Part shown: one piece after another, positions 1-7,322 of the stretch
Numbering within the stretch: position 1 is the first letter of the stretch
How the letters are laid out: each line of letters starts with the position of its first letter
From: Spirochaetota bacterium
GTDB taxonomy: Bacteria; Spirochaetota; Spirochaetia; Treponematales; Treponemataceae
DNA length: 64,000 bases
Assembly (NCBI GenBank): GCA_023398165.1
Contig: JAEWSQ010000011.1
Location: forward strand, 1 to 64,000
Direction of reading: 5' to 3'
Translations under genes and position numbers: made by a program
The notes under the pieces: generated by a model
The model's database searches: none
Told to the model about the DNA's origin: nothing
Seen by the model: the letters and a program-made list of their open reading frames with translations, nothing else

Positions 1-17
1 GAAGAAAAAGAAGAGGT

Positions 18-130
18 TTCTAACAACTGCTTCAACCTGAGAATGCTATGTCACGATTCTTGCCAATCTTCGCTTACGCTCAGGCAAGAATACGTGCCAA
101 AACGCATTCCAGGTTAAGCAAATGTTAGAA
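18..130 (+). repeat. Integron attC recombination site
   Basis: This is a long imperfect inverted repeat with the layout of an integron cassette recombination site. The left arm has an R''-like box TTCTAAC (18-24), a 5-nt spacer and an L''-like box CTTCAACCT (30-38). The right arm has an L'-like box AGGTTAAG (111-118), a 5-nt spacer and an R'-like box GTTAGAA (124-130). One arm carries an extra unpaired C (CTTCAACC against GGTTAAG), as expected for the extrahelical base that sets strand choice. An inner stem ATTCTTGCC (56-64) pairs with GGCAAGAAT (83-91). The outer boxes differ from the RYYYAAC/GTTRRRY consensus only at the outermost base. The orientation means cassettes read left to right, in agreement with higBA downstream. 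No integron integrase lies in the window. Confidence 0.8.
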
Positions 131-244
131 GGACGCTGCGCGCGGAAAAGACTAAAAAAAATTATTAATCAACAATTTATGAAGGTATTACTAATTTACA
201 GTAATATAACAAAATATGTAGTAATAGATAAGATTTAAATAATA

Positions 245-274
245 TTGACATATTGTAACTTTATGGGTTACATT
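245..274 (+). promoter_or_regulatory. higBA promoter with overlapping operator palindrome
   Basis: TTGACA (245-250) is followed 18 nt later by TACATT (269-274), a weak -10. Between and over them lies the inverted repeat TGTAAC-N7-GTTACA (254-272), placed where the HigA antitoxin or HigBA complex would repress its own promoter. The -10 ends 6 nt before the GTG at 281, so the message may be leaderless. The promoter and operator are inferred from position and symmetry only. Confidence 0.5.
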
Positions 275-280
275 ATACGT

Positions 281-559
281 GTGATTAAAAGTTTTAAACA
301 TAAAGGTATTGAAGATTTCTTTCGAACTGGAAATAAAAAGGGAATAATACCCGAACATGAAAGAAAGTTGGCAAGAATATTAGACCGTTTAGATGCATCA
401 ACTCAAGTTAAGGATATGGATTTACCCGGATATCAACTTCATTCTTTACTTGGAAAGGAAAAAGGAAGATGGGCTGTATCTGTAAATGGAAACTGGAGAA
501 TTACATTTGAGTTTATAAATCAAGATGCAATTCTAGTCAATTATGAAGATTATCATTAG
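281..559 (+). CDS. higB: HigB/RelE-family toxin
   Basis: Toxin of a type II toxin-antitoxin pair; members of this family are ribosome-dependent mRNA endonucleases. The 92-residue product begins V/M-IKSFKHKGIEDFF and contains GYQLHSLLGKEKGRWAVSVN and NWRITFEF, the core typical of HigB with basic residues for RNA contact. GTG at 281 is chosen because HigB proteins start with M-I-K-S-F and have about 92 residues. An in-frame TTG at 245 would add 12 residues that do not fit the family and would overlap the promoter. No Shine-Dalgarno precedes 281. The antitoxin follows after 11 nt, in the toxin-first order typical of higBA. It lies directly downstream of an attC site, so it is probably a cassette gene, a common setting for such pairs. 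Confidence 0.85.
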   Translation: MIKSFKHKGIEDFFRTGNKKGIIPEHERKLARILDRLDASTQVKDMDLPGYQLHSLLGKEKGRWAVSVNGNWRITFEFINQDAILVNYEDYH

Positions 560-570
560 GAGAAAACAAT

Positions 571-861
571 ATGAATAATAGAAAACCAACACATCCAGGT
601 GAAGTATTATATGAAGATGTAATAAAAGAATTAAATATCACAATAACCGAGGCTGCTTTAAGATTGGGTGTTTCAAGAAAGGCATTATCTGAATTAATAA
701 ATGAAAGGACAAATTTAACACCAGAAATGGCAGTAAGAATTGGAAAGGCAACTAATACGAGTCCTGAGAGTTGGATAAATATGCAAAGTAAATTAGATTT
801 ATGGCGAGTAAATCAAGAAAAACAAATAGTTATTCGGCCTTTTTCAAGTTATATAGCTTAA
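571..861 (+). CDS. higA: HigA-family antitoxin, HTH XRE type
   Basis: Antitoxin partner of the upstream HigB-like toxin; it binds the toxin and usually represses the shared promoter. The 96-residue protein opens with RKPTHPGEVLYEDVIKELN, the HigA signature, followed by a helix-turn-helix (ITEAALRLGVSRKALSELIN) and the dimerisation tail TSPESWINMQSKLDLW. The start ATG has a Shine-Dalgarno AGGAG 7 nt upstream. The C-terminus (PFSSYIA) is compact, and only 16 nt separate the stop from the first terminal-repeat-like copy of the insertion sequence. It probably acts on the palindrome at 254-272. Confidence 0.88.
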   Translation: MNNRKPTHPGEVLYEDVIKELNITITEAALRLGVSRKALSELINERTNLTPEMAVRIGKATNTSPESWINMQSKLDLWRVNQEKQIVIRPFSSYIA

Positions 862-877
862 AGAAAAGTACAAACTA

Positions 878-914
878 GGACATAGTTTACAAAACTACGA
901 GGACATCGTTTACA
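878..914. repeat. IS481-type terminal repeat, duplicated
   Basis: Two near-identical copies, GGACATAGTTTACA (878-891) and GGACATCGTTTACA (901-914), lie just beyond the 3' end of the minus-strand transposase. Read from the other strand they give TGTAAACGATGTCC, the kind of end expected of IS481 elements. This is the surviving end of the element; no matching copy is visible beyond the truncated N-terminal side near 1985. Confidence 0.6.
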
Positions 915-917
915 CTT

Positions 918-1982
918 TTATTGACGCTTAAAACGTCCCTGTACATCTTGTATTCTAAGTCTTCTGACGTCAAGATATCCAAGGAGCTTGAACCTAAAAT
1001 ATACACGGAAAAGACCGTCGCTGATTTCTTCAAGACCAATATCTTTTCCAATAAGCGGGGTAGCAACCATTACCCAATTATGATTGCCCCAGCGAATTGC
1101 ACCATTTTTTAGAACCCTTTTAACTTCGAATGTTCCCGGATAATCCCACGGATCAATAGTTTTAGGGTATATACGATCCGATCGTGAATAGATGCTTGCA
1201 GGAGTATTATTGTTAATGTCTTTATGGGGTCTATATTCATTATACTCTTTGATAAAGGCATTTAAACGTCTCTGTAATTCAGAATGAGATTTAGGTAAAG
1301 GACTAGCAGTTTCAGCTTTTAATTCTCTGTGCATTCGTTCATGTCTACCATTTTTGCCGGGACTAGCAGGATCCGAGTACACAGGAGAAATACCAAGTTC
1401 AATAAACCATACAGATAAACTAGACAAGCGGGCCAAGGAAGTTGATCCTGCAAAAGGTACTCCATTATCACTATGAATATAGTTTGGTAATCAAAAGTCT
1501 TTAAAAACCCTTATAAATACAGCCTTTGTAGCTTCCGAGGCAGGTCTTTCAAGAGCATCGGCAGCGAGAAGAAAGCGGGAAAATGAATCTGTAATGGTAA
1601 GAGGGTATGAGTAAGCTGCATCAATCAATCGCATCTTTCCCTTGTAATCAATGCCCCACATGTCGTTAATCTGTTTTGGATCAAACTTAGGGTTACAGGG
1701 ATAAATATGACGATTGGTTTTTCTCTCAGGTATGAGGCCTTCATTTTTTAAGATTGTGTGGATTGTTGTTTGAGAAGGCCGGTGTATATCTGGTTTGTCC
1801 CTTTCGAGTATTGTTTTAATTTTATCAGCACCGTATCGAGAATGTTTTTTCCTAATAGAAATAATATCTCTGGTTATTCCTGCAGGTGTTTTGGTTGGGC
1901 TAGACTTAGGCTTTTTTGAAAGTTCATTAAGACCGGCAAATCCCATTTTTTTGAATCGATTAATGTATTTATATCCCAAGCT
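918..1982 (-). pseudogene. IS481-family transposase, truncated and interrupted by TGA
   Basis: DDE transposase of an IS481-like element. On the minus strand it reads from a decayed helix-turn-helix end (GYKYINRFKKMGFAGLNEL) through the catalytic core to GYLDVRRLRIQDVQGRF. The catalytic residues are visible: Asp in MWGIDYKG, Asp in IHSDNG and Glu in GRHERMHREL. One in-frame TGA (1491-1493) breaks it between KDF and LPNYIHSDNG, where homologues normally have Gly (GGA to TGA is a single change). The frame is otherwise open on both sides. About 35 N-terminal residues and the matching terminal repeat are missing, so the copy is dead unless complemented. The break at about 1985 abuts an attC-like remnant. 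Confidence 0.85.
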
Positions 1983-2088
1983 ATGTCATACTTTTTGCTA
2001 CTTCGCACTTGAGGCGTGCCAAAAAGGTACTTGCAATCCTTTGCTTTACAAAGGAATGTAAATACAAGTTAAGAAAAACTTTGGTGCA
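1981..2088 (+). repeat. Possible attC remnant at the insertion-sequence junction
   Basis: GCTATGTCA at the truncated end of the insertion sequence repeats a string inside the attC at 18-130. It is followed by a stem (CTTTTTG with CAAAAAG), a second hairpin TCCTTTG (2037-2043) with CAAAGGA (2049-2055), and AAGTTAAG, resembling the L' box AGGTTAAG of the first site. No R' box follows at the expected 5-nt spacing, and the left arm is gone. I read this as the 3' part of the attC that once closed the higBA cassette, damaged by the insertion sequence. Confidence 0.35.
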
Positions 2089-2108
2089 CGCACTCGGGCA
2101 GGGGGATA

Positions 2109-2981
2109 TTAAGCCGATTCAAGATGTAATGAATTTGATGAAAAAAAATTATCAATATTCATGTTATCAATTGGTGATTTTATGTTCAATTTTTCAAGTG
2201 ATTGCATATGTAAATATACCATTGTAGTTTGTATGTTTGAATGACCAAGGAGATTCATGATATAGAAAATACTTGTTCCATCTTCAAGAAGATGAGTTGC
2301 GAAACAATGTCGTAAAGTATGAACATGAATTGATTTAGGTAAATTACATTGTTTGATCAAGTTCTTAAAATGTCCGTGAATACAATCTGTAGAAATAGGA
2401 TTGTATATATCATTTGCATGAAAAAGGAAATTAATTGGTTTATAGTATTCAAGATATTTTTGTAGTAATAACATTGTTTCTGTACCTAAAATAGTATATC
2501 TGTCTTTTTTGTTTTTACCATTTCTAATAAAAATTGTTCTTCTTGAAAAATCTATATCAGATAATTTCAAATTAACTAATTCGGAAATACGCAAGCCTGC
2601 AGAATATATTATTGAAAAGATTGTTTTGTATTTAAGACTCTTACATTCCTTTAACATATTTTGAATTTCTTCTTTTGAAAGAATCAAAGGAATTTTATTG
2701 TTTATTCTACTAAAAACAATTTTTGGCAATTTGTCTAAAAGATTATGCATCTTATAGAAGTATTTCAGTGATTCATAATAAATATGGATGGTGGAATCAC
2801 TTTTTGATGATTGTCTTAAGTAGTGGAAAAAGTGTTCAATTTCATGTTTTTCAATTAGTAAAGGCGACTTTTGAAAGTAATTACAAAAAGAATTTACACA
2901 AGTTGTATAGCACTGTATTGTTTTTTTTGAATATCCACGTACAATCATATTAGATATCATTTGATTTTTTAGTTTTCCCAT
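2109..2981 (-). CDS. Tyrosine site-specific recombinase
   Basis: XerC/D-like integrase of 290 residues. The N-terminal core-binding SAM-like domain (about residues 10-90, GYSKKTIQCY...YYESLKYFYK) precedes the catalytic domain, with Arg in SAGLRISEL, Lys in NGKNKKDR, His-x-x-Arg in HTLRHCFATH, His in LLGHSNIQTT and the nucleophile Tyr in MVYLH. It ends with KSPIDNM, similar to the SPLD tail of integron integrases and of recombinases found beside IS91-type elements. It lacks the extra alpha-helical insert that defines IntI between the second and third catalytic boxes, so I do not call it an integron integrase. AAGGAG lies before the ATG. It is AT-rich, like the surrounding mobile DNA. Confidence 0.85.
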   Translation of the reverse strand: MGKLKNQMISNMIVRGYSKKTIQCYTTCVNSFCNYFQKSPLLIEKHEIEHFFHYLRQSSKSDSTIHIYYESLKYFYKMHNLLDKLPKIVFSRINNKIPLILSKEEIQNMLKECKSLKYKTIFSIIYSAGLRISELVNLKLSDIDFSRRTIFIRNGKNKKDRYTILGTETMLLLQKYLEYYKPINFLFHANDIYNPISTDCIHGHFKNLIKQCNLPKSIHVHTLRHCFATHLLEDGTSIFYIMNLLGHSNIQTTMVYLHMQSLEKLNIKSPIDNMNIDNFFSSNSLHLESA

Positions 2982-3260
2982 AATTGAATGCTCCTTATAA
3001 ATATAGTACTAGTATAATATTTAGACGAGCTCTTGAGTTCAAGTATCAACTGCATGGATGAGTCTTTTCGTAATTAGCACTTGAGGCGCGGTAACAACCG
3101 GGAAATTTTCACCGTCATTTTCATAGTATTTCCTTTACGATACTGTCTTTTCTCATTTATAGTTATCTTATAAAATGTAAGAAGAACTCCACGGATCTGT
3201 ATTGATATCATTGATTTTTTTGAACCCGTCAGGGTTATAATTACGTGAAGAAGTATGATA
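2982..3260. other. Gene-free stretch upstream of the recombinase
   Basis: No open frame is supported here. It carries the recombinase promoter region (AT-rich, with TATACT on the minus strand near 3010). The 12-base string GCACTTGAGGCG at 3077-3088 also occurs at 2005-2016 inside the attC remnant, hinting at another worn cassette boundary. I see no complete attC. Confidence 0.4.
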
Positions 3261-3530
3261 ATGAGTAAAACTGTAGAGGACTTTTAAAACGATTATGTAC
3301 ATACAGAATGGGGAAGGCTTGAACGGCATCCATTGAAATTCGAGCTTACTAAAAAAACATATTGATGTAATCCTTGGTATAAAGCAATCTTTTCTAGACC
3401 TTGGGGCGGTCTGGGAAGGTATTCATTACATTATGCTTCTCCTGGACATAAAGCTACATTAATAAATTTATCTCTGGAGATTATTGAATTTATCCGGAAG
3501 AAACAGGCTGAACTGAATATTCATCTTTAA
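3261..3530 (+). pseudogene. Fragment of a class I SAM methyltransferase
   Basis: Reading three frames together recovers the N-terminal part of a methyltransferase. ATG at 3261 gives MSKTVEDF, a TAA in place of the expected Tyr codon, then NDYVHTEWGRLERHPLKF and ELTKK. A one-base shift gives KHIDVILGIKQSFLDLG. The first frame then resumes with GGLGRYSLHYASPGHKATL, the glycine-rich SAM-binding motif I, and ends LEIIEFIRKKQAELNIHL-stop. Only about 90 residues remain of an expected roughly 240. It is certainly inactive. Confidence 0.6.
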
Positions 3531-3797
3531 AAAACTGAAGCGGGGATGGAAGTATCATTGGAAAATTGTAGAGATTCATTGTTTAATGTTGTTTTATGTA
3601 TGTGAACAATGTATTACATTATTAAAGAATCAGACCGGAAAAAAAAATCAGTGAATGTAAAAGAGTCTGTAAAAACAACGGCTTTATTGTTTTCAATTTT
3701 ATTACAAAATTCTTTAACATAGGAAATTATGAGAAGTCTTTCGGTAAGTCAAGAAATCAGGTAGTACAGAAGTTTATAGAACTATACAGGGAGTAAT
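3531..3797. other. Gene-free stretch with a possible gene tail
   Basis: A short plus-strand frame ends NYEKSFGKSRNQVVQKFIEL-YRE-stop at 3796, touching the Shine-Dalgarno of the next gene. It looks like the C-terminal tail of a lost gene but has no recognisable domain. The remainder of the stretch shows nothing I can support. Confidence 0.3.
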
Positions 3798-4769
3798 ATG
3801 AAAAAAATGAGTTTTTATATGCTGCTTTGCGGTGCTTTTATGGTCTGTCAGGGAGTAACAGCACAGCAGTTTTCATTGGAACAAATAAAAGCATTGCCTG
3901 AGAAAAAGACGAGTTTTTTTAGAAGCAGTTTATCTACTGACATAAATGACAAAATTCAAAATACACCGTTTAATGTGATTGCTTATTTATGCAGTATGGA
4001 TAACACAACGACGTATAAAAATTATGTATTATCAGATAGTGAAAAACATCTTTTTATTGAATACTACTCATATCTGCCTGAAGCATTTAAAAAACAAATA
4101 CAAGAAAAGGTTTTGGCCGTATATTTTATAGACGGCTTTTCATTCGGCGGAATGGCAGATTATACCTTTGATGAAAAAGGAGAGATGTTCTCTGTTTTGT
4201 ATATTAATGCAAAAGTTCTGCGGGTTTCTCTCTCTGAGTGGCTAACGGAGCGGGATAATTCTCCATTCGAAAGCAGTATTAGTAAAGCTGTGGAAGTGAG
4301 CTGCAGTTCTACCTATAAGGGCTTGTTACACGTACTGATTCATGAAGCCTGTCATATTTACGATTACTATAATCATAGTACACCTTATACAGAAGTGAGT
4401 TTGCAGGAATCCGGTGTGGGAAAAACGCCCTTTGTTAATGTTTGGGATGATTATTATCAGCCGGTTAGTAAATATGTGAATAAGAATATCAGTAAGATAA
4501 GTTTCTATGGATTTGGGAAAAAAATAAAAATTACTGAAGCAGGAAGACTGATAGATTATTTAAATAAGAGTCCTTTCAGTTCTCTATATGGTGCAAAAAA
4601 CTGGGCCGATGATTTTGCAGAAACATTTACATACTACTACCTTAAGAAATATTTCAATTTAGAGTATAAAGTATGTTATAAAGAAAAAGGTACGGTTAAA
4701 AAAACGTATATTCCTACGAATAATCCCCTTGTAATAAACAGATACATATTTAACAGTATAGCTGATTAA
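3798..4769 (+). CDS. Exported zinc-metallopeptidase-like protein (HExxH)
   Basis: A 323-residue protein with an N-terminal signal peptide (MKKMSFYMLLCGAFMVCQG, cleavage probably after VTA-Q). The mature part contains LLHVLIHEACHIYDYY (about residue 185), an HExxH zinc-binding and catalytic motif. Near the C-terminus WADDFAETFTYYYLKK places a Glu that could be the third zinc ligand, as in gluzincins. These features suggest a periplasmic or secreted zinc peptidase; substrate unknown and no named family assigned. The ATG follows GGGAG. It is the first intact gene after the mobile region, with AT-rich codon use. The HExxH could be non-enzymatic, but the hydrophobic residues around it match active enzymes. 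Confidence 0.6.
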   Translation: MKKMSFYMLLCGAFMVCQGVTAQQFSLEQIKALPEKKTSFFRSSLSTDINDKIQNTPFNVIAYLCSMDNTTTYKNYVLSDSEKHLFIEYYSYLPEAFKKQIQEKVLAVYFIDGFSFGGMADYTFDEKGEMFSVLYINAKVLRVSLSEWLTERDNSPFESSISKAVEVSCSSTYKGLLHVLIHEACHIYDYYNHSTPYTEVSLQESGVGKTPFVNVWDDYYQPVSKYVNKNISKISFYGFGKKIKITEAGRLIDYLNKSPFSSLYGAKNWADDFAETFTYYYLKKYFNLEYKVCYKEKGTVKKTYIPTNNPLVINRYIFNSIAD

Positions 4770-4800
4770 GATATAATTACATATACAGGAGAAAAAATCA

Positions 4801-5367
4801 TTGAATAGCGACCTTATTAATAAGCTTTCAATTTATGCTGAAAATGCATGCAAATCGCCTCTTAATCCGTTTGGGTATGGAATATGGTCTCATCATATTA
4901 AACCTATGGTTCAAATTGGAAAGGAGCTTGCATCAGAGTATCATGCAGATGAAGAAATTGTGGTTATTGCTGTTCTTCTTCATGATCTATCAGCCATTAA
5001 AGACGGTGCTAAAAAAAAGGAACATCATGTCTTTGGAGCACAAGAGGCTCAAGCATATTTGCTGAATGAAAACTACCCGCCTGAAAAAACTGAATTAGTA
5101 ATGAAATGTATTTTGAATCACCGGGGCAGTGTTAATAATCCTAAGGGAACAGCGGAAGAAATATGTGTAGCAGACGCAGATGCTGTTGCTCATATTCAGG
5201 AAATAGGTTCCCTTTTTTATGTTGCATATAAAGAAATGAATATGAGCATCGATGATGGAATAGAATGGATTAAAAGTAAAATTCAAAGAGATTGGAATAA
5301 GATGAGTGAAAAAGGAAGAAGAAAATTTAAGAAGAAATACGATGAAATTATCGCAATATTAGGATAG
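4801..5367 (+). CDS. HD-domain phosphohydrolase-like protein
   Basis: A 188-residue cytoplasmic HD-superfamily protein. Metal-binding motifs are visible in order: His in YGIWSHHIKPM, the His-Asp pair in AVLLHDLSAIKDG, His in ILNHRGSV and Asp in VADADAVAHI. Small HD proteins of this kind hydrolyse phosphate esters of nucleotides or related compounds; no substrate can be deduced. TTG at 4801 is chosen because AGGAG lies 9 nt upstream and the protein begins NSDLINKLSIYAEN in the usual family register. It follows the putative peptidase by 31 nt on the same strand. Confidence 0.7.
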   Translation: MNSDLINKLSIYAENACKSPLNPFGYGIWSHHIKPMVQIGKELASEYHADEEIVVIAVLLHDLSAIKDGAKKKEHHVFGAQEAQAYLLNENYPPEKTELVMKCILNHRGSVNNPKGTAEEICVADADAVAHIQEIGSLFYVAYKEMNMSIDDGIEWIKSKIQRDWNKMSEKGRRKFKKKYDEIIAILG

Positions 5368-5389
5368 AAATGTTTTTATTGGAAAATTT

Positions 5390-6008
5390 ATGAATATATT
5401 TCATGAAATGATCAGCCGTAATAAAATTAAAAACGAAGATGAACTCAAAAAGCTTTTCCGGGAGCTTGTAAAAAAAAATACATCCTGATACTACAGGTAT
5501 TTATGATAATAAAGATAAGTTTGTTAAATTAAAAGAGGACTATGATTTATCGGTCGAAGTACTTACGTCAAGTAAGAAAATTCCGGAGGTACAGTGCCCA
5601 AAAAAAAGTAAGCAGGAATGTATTACCACTTTTCTAGAACTCTTAGCAAGTAATTTTCCATTGGAAACGGAAACTAAAAATAAAAATAAATTATATATCA
5701 ATAGAGTTTTAGATCTTACTACTGCATTAAATTATTATATAAATGACTGCAAAGATCTTTTTGTACTGTTTGAAGCTGAAATGCTTACATTAAAGCTCAA
5801 TACAGGTATGGTTGAACAGGATTTTAATAAAGTAAAACTGTATTTATACAGTTTTCTTGATTATACATACTCTCAGGGATTCAATGCAAAACCGTATCTT
5901 GTAAAAGAATACTTAAATATTCTTGCAATTCTTAAGAGGTGTACTATGCTGAATTCTTTAAAATTTATTAACTGGCTAATAGAAGATATTATCGAAGTGC
6001 GTGATTAA
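5390..6008 (+). pseudogene. J-domain (DnaJ-like) protein, frameshifted at an A8 tract
   Basis: ATG at 5390 gives MNIFHEMISRNKIKNEDELK and LFRELVKK, then stops after a run of A. Removing one A from the run (GTA then eight A, near 5470-5478) gives HPDTTGIYDNKDKFVKLKED-YDLS, which carries the HPD tripeptide and the flanking helices of a J-domain, the Hsp70-stimulating module. The frame then stays open to 6008: about 205 residues in all, with roughly 140 helical residues of unknown function after the J-domain. The intact downstream frame argues for a recent slip, a phase-variable tract, transcriptional slippage or a sequencing error rather than old decay. Spacing to the HD gene is short (22 nt). 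Confidence 0.6.
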
Positions 6009-6034
6009 TTTTTTGGAGTAGCGGGATTAAAAAT

Positions 6035-6796
6035 ATGAATACAAACTACGGTGTGGGCGATTACGTATATGATGCTCAAATATATGACGGCTTGAATAGT
6101 AAAATTGATGATTTGGTATTTTATAAGAAAGTTTTTTCTAAATTCAGTGGTGTAAAAATTCTCGAACTTTGCTGCGGTACGGGAAGATTAACAATACCAT
6201 TATTTGAATCCGGTTTTAGTATAACAGGAATAGATCTGAGTACTACAATGCTTGAGGAGGCAAAAAGAAAATCTGCTGAAAAAGGATATAAAATCCCAAT
6301 GCTTTATGGTGATATGCGTTCATTTAGTATAAATACTGAATTTGATGCAGTCTTTATTCCGTTTAATTCGATTCATCATCTTTATTCAAATGAAGATTTG
6401 TTTAGTACATTGCATTCTGCACACGAACATTTAGTGAATGACGGCTGTTTAATCATAGATTACTTCAATCCAAACATACGATATATCGTTGAAAATGAAA
6501 ACAAATCTGTTTCGATCGGGAGCTATACTACACAAGACGGAAGAAAGGTAGTAGTTAATCAAACAATGAAATATGAAGACGATACACAGATTAATAGAAT
6601 TAAATGGCAATATATTATCAACAACAGCGAACATTCAACACAATCGCTTGATATGAGAATATTTTATCCCAGGGAGCTTGATTTTTATATAGAGAGTCAT
6701 AATTTAAAAATTATTGACAAATATGGAGACTATGATATGTCAGAATTTAAGGCAGATTCACCGAAACAGTTGATTATTTGCAGGAAGGGAAAGTAA
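6035..6796 (+). CDS. Class I SAM-dependent methyltransferase
   Basis: A 253-residue Rossmann-fold methyltransferase. Motif I KILELCCGTGRLTIPL (about residue 47), the acidic end of strand 2 in ITGIDLSTTML, LYGDMRSFSI, and the FNSIHHL stretch after strand 4 are all in order. The C-terminal part (NRIKWQYIINNSEHSTQSLD) forms the small beta insert often seen in this group. The substrate cannot be named; related proteins modify small molecules. It begins 26 nt after the J-domain frame and ends 1 nt before the acetyltransferase gene, so the genes are probably co-transcribed. Confidence 0.8.
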   Translation: MNTNYGVGDYVYDAQIYDGLNSKIDDLVFYKKVFSKFSGVKILELCCGTGRLTIPLFESGFSITGIDLSTTMLEEAKRKSAEKGYKIPMLYGDMRSFSINTEFDAVFIPFNSIHHLYSNEDLFSTLHSAHEHLVNDGCLIIDYFNPNIRYIVENENKSVSIGSYTTQDGRKVVVNQTMKYEDDTQINRIKWQYIINNSEHSTQSLDMRIFYPRELDFYIESHNLKIIDKYGDYDMSEFKADSPKQLIICRKGK

Positions 6797-6797
6797 T

Positions 6798-7289
6798 ATG
6801 CTGATAATTAAAGAGGCTGATTCTAGAGAAATTAATGAACTATTTACAATTTACATAGAAAAAGTAAAAAGGCTTAGAGAAATGCACATGCCTCTTTGGG
6901 ATGAATCGCAGTTTACTTTAGATGAGTTAAAGAAAAAATATGGAAATCCGGTTTACTATGTTAGTATTCTCAATGATACAGTTATTGGCGGTTTCATTCT
7001 GCTTGAATATGACTTACTTTTTTGGCCTGATAAAATAAATGATAATGCATATTACTTTCATAAATTTGTTATTGATACTATGTATTGCGGAAAAGGTTTT
7101 TCAGACAGCATTCTAAGCTGGGTAAAAAAGCATGGAAAAGAGAAAAATAAGAAATACATAAGACTGGATTATGATGGTAATAGAAAGCCTATTACAGAGC
7201 TTTATACGCGTAACGGTTTTGTACCGGTTGAAATAATCAGTAATGAACATGTTATAAAACTGGTAAAAGCTGAATATGTAATAGTATAA
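6798..7289 (+). CDS. GNAT-family N-acetyltransferase
   Basis: A 163-residue GNAT fold protein that would transfer an acetyl group from acetyl-CoA to an amine. The core is HKFVIDTMYCGKGFSDSIL (strand 4 and the CoA-pyrophosphate loop, with C-G-K-G-F in place of the usual Q/R-x-x-G-x-G/A), then KKYIRLDYDGNRKPITELY and NGFVPVEII. AGGAAGGGAAAG lies just before the ATG, which directly follows the methyltransferase stop. Substrate unknown. Confidence 0.75.
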   Translation: MLIIKEADSREINELFTIYIEKVKRLREMHMPLWDESQFTLDELKKKYGNPVYYVSILNDTVIGGFILLEYDLLFWPDKINDNAYYFHKFVIDTMYCGKGFSDSILSWVKKHGKEKNKKYIRLDYDGNRKPITELYTRNGFVPVEIISNEHVIKLVKAEYVIV

Positions 7290-7322
7290 AATAGTTTTAT
7301 TATAGTGTAAGAGGATTAATAC

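Noticed and set aside
1491..1493. TGA read as glycine (genetic code change)
   Set aside because: TGA ends many intact genes here (for example uvrA and the HAD phosphatase), so the standard code applies; the transposase is simply mutated.
2109..2981. Integron integrase IntI
   Set aside because: The extra helix insert between catalytic boxes II and III is absent, so only a general tyrosine recombinase is supported.
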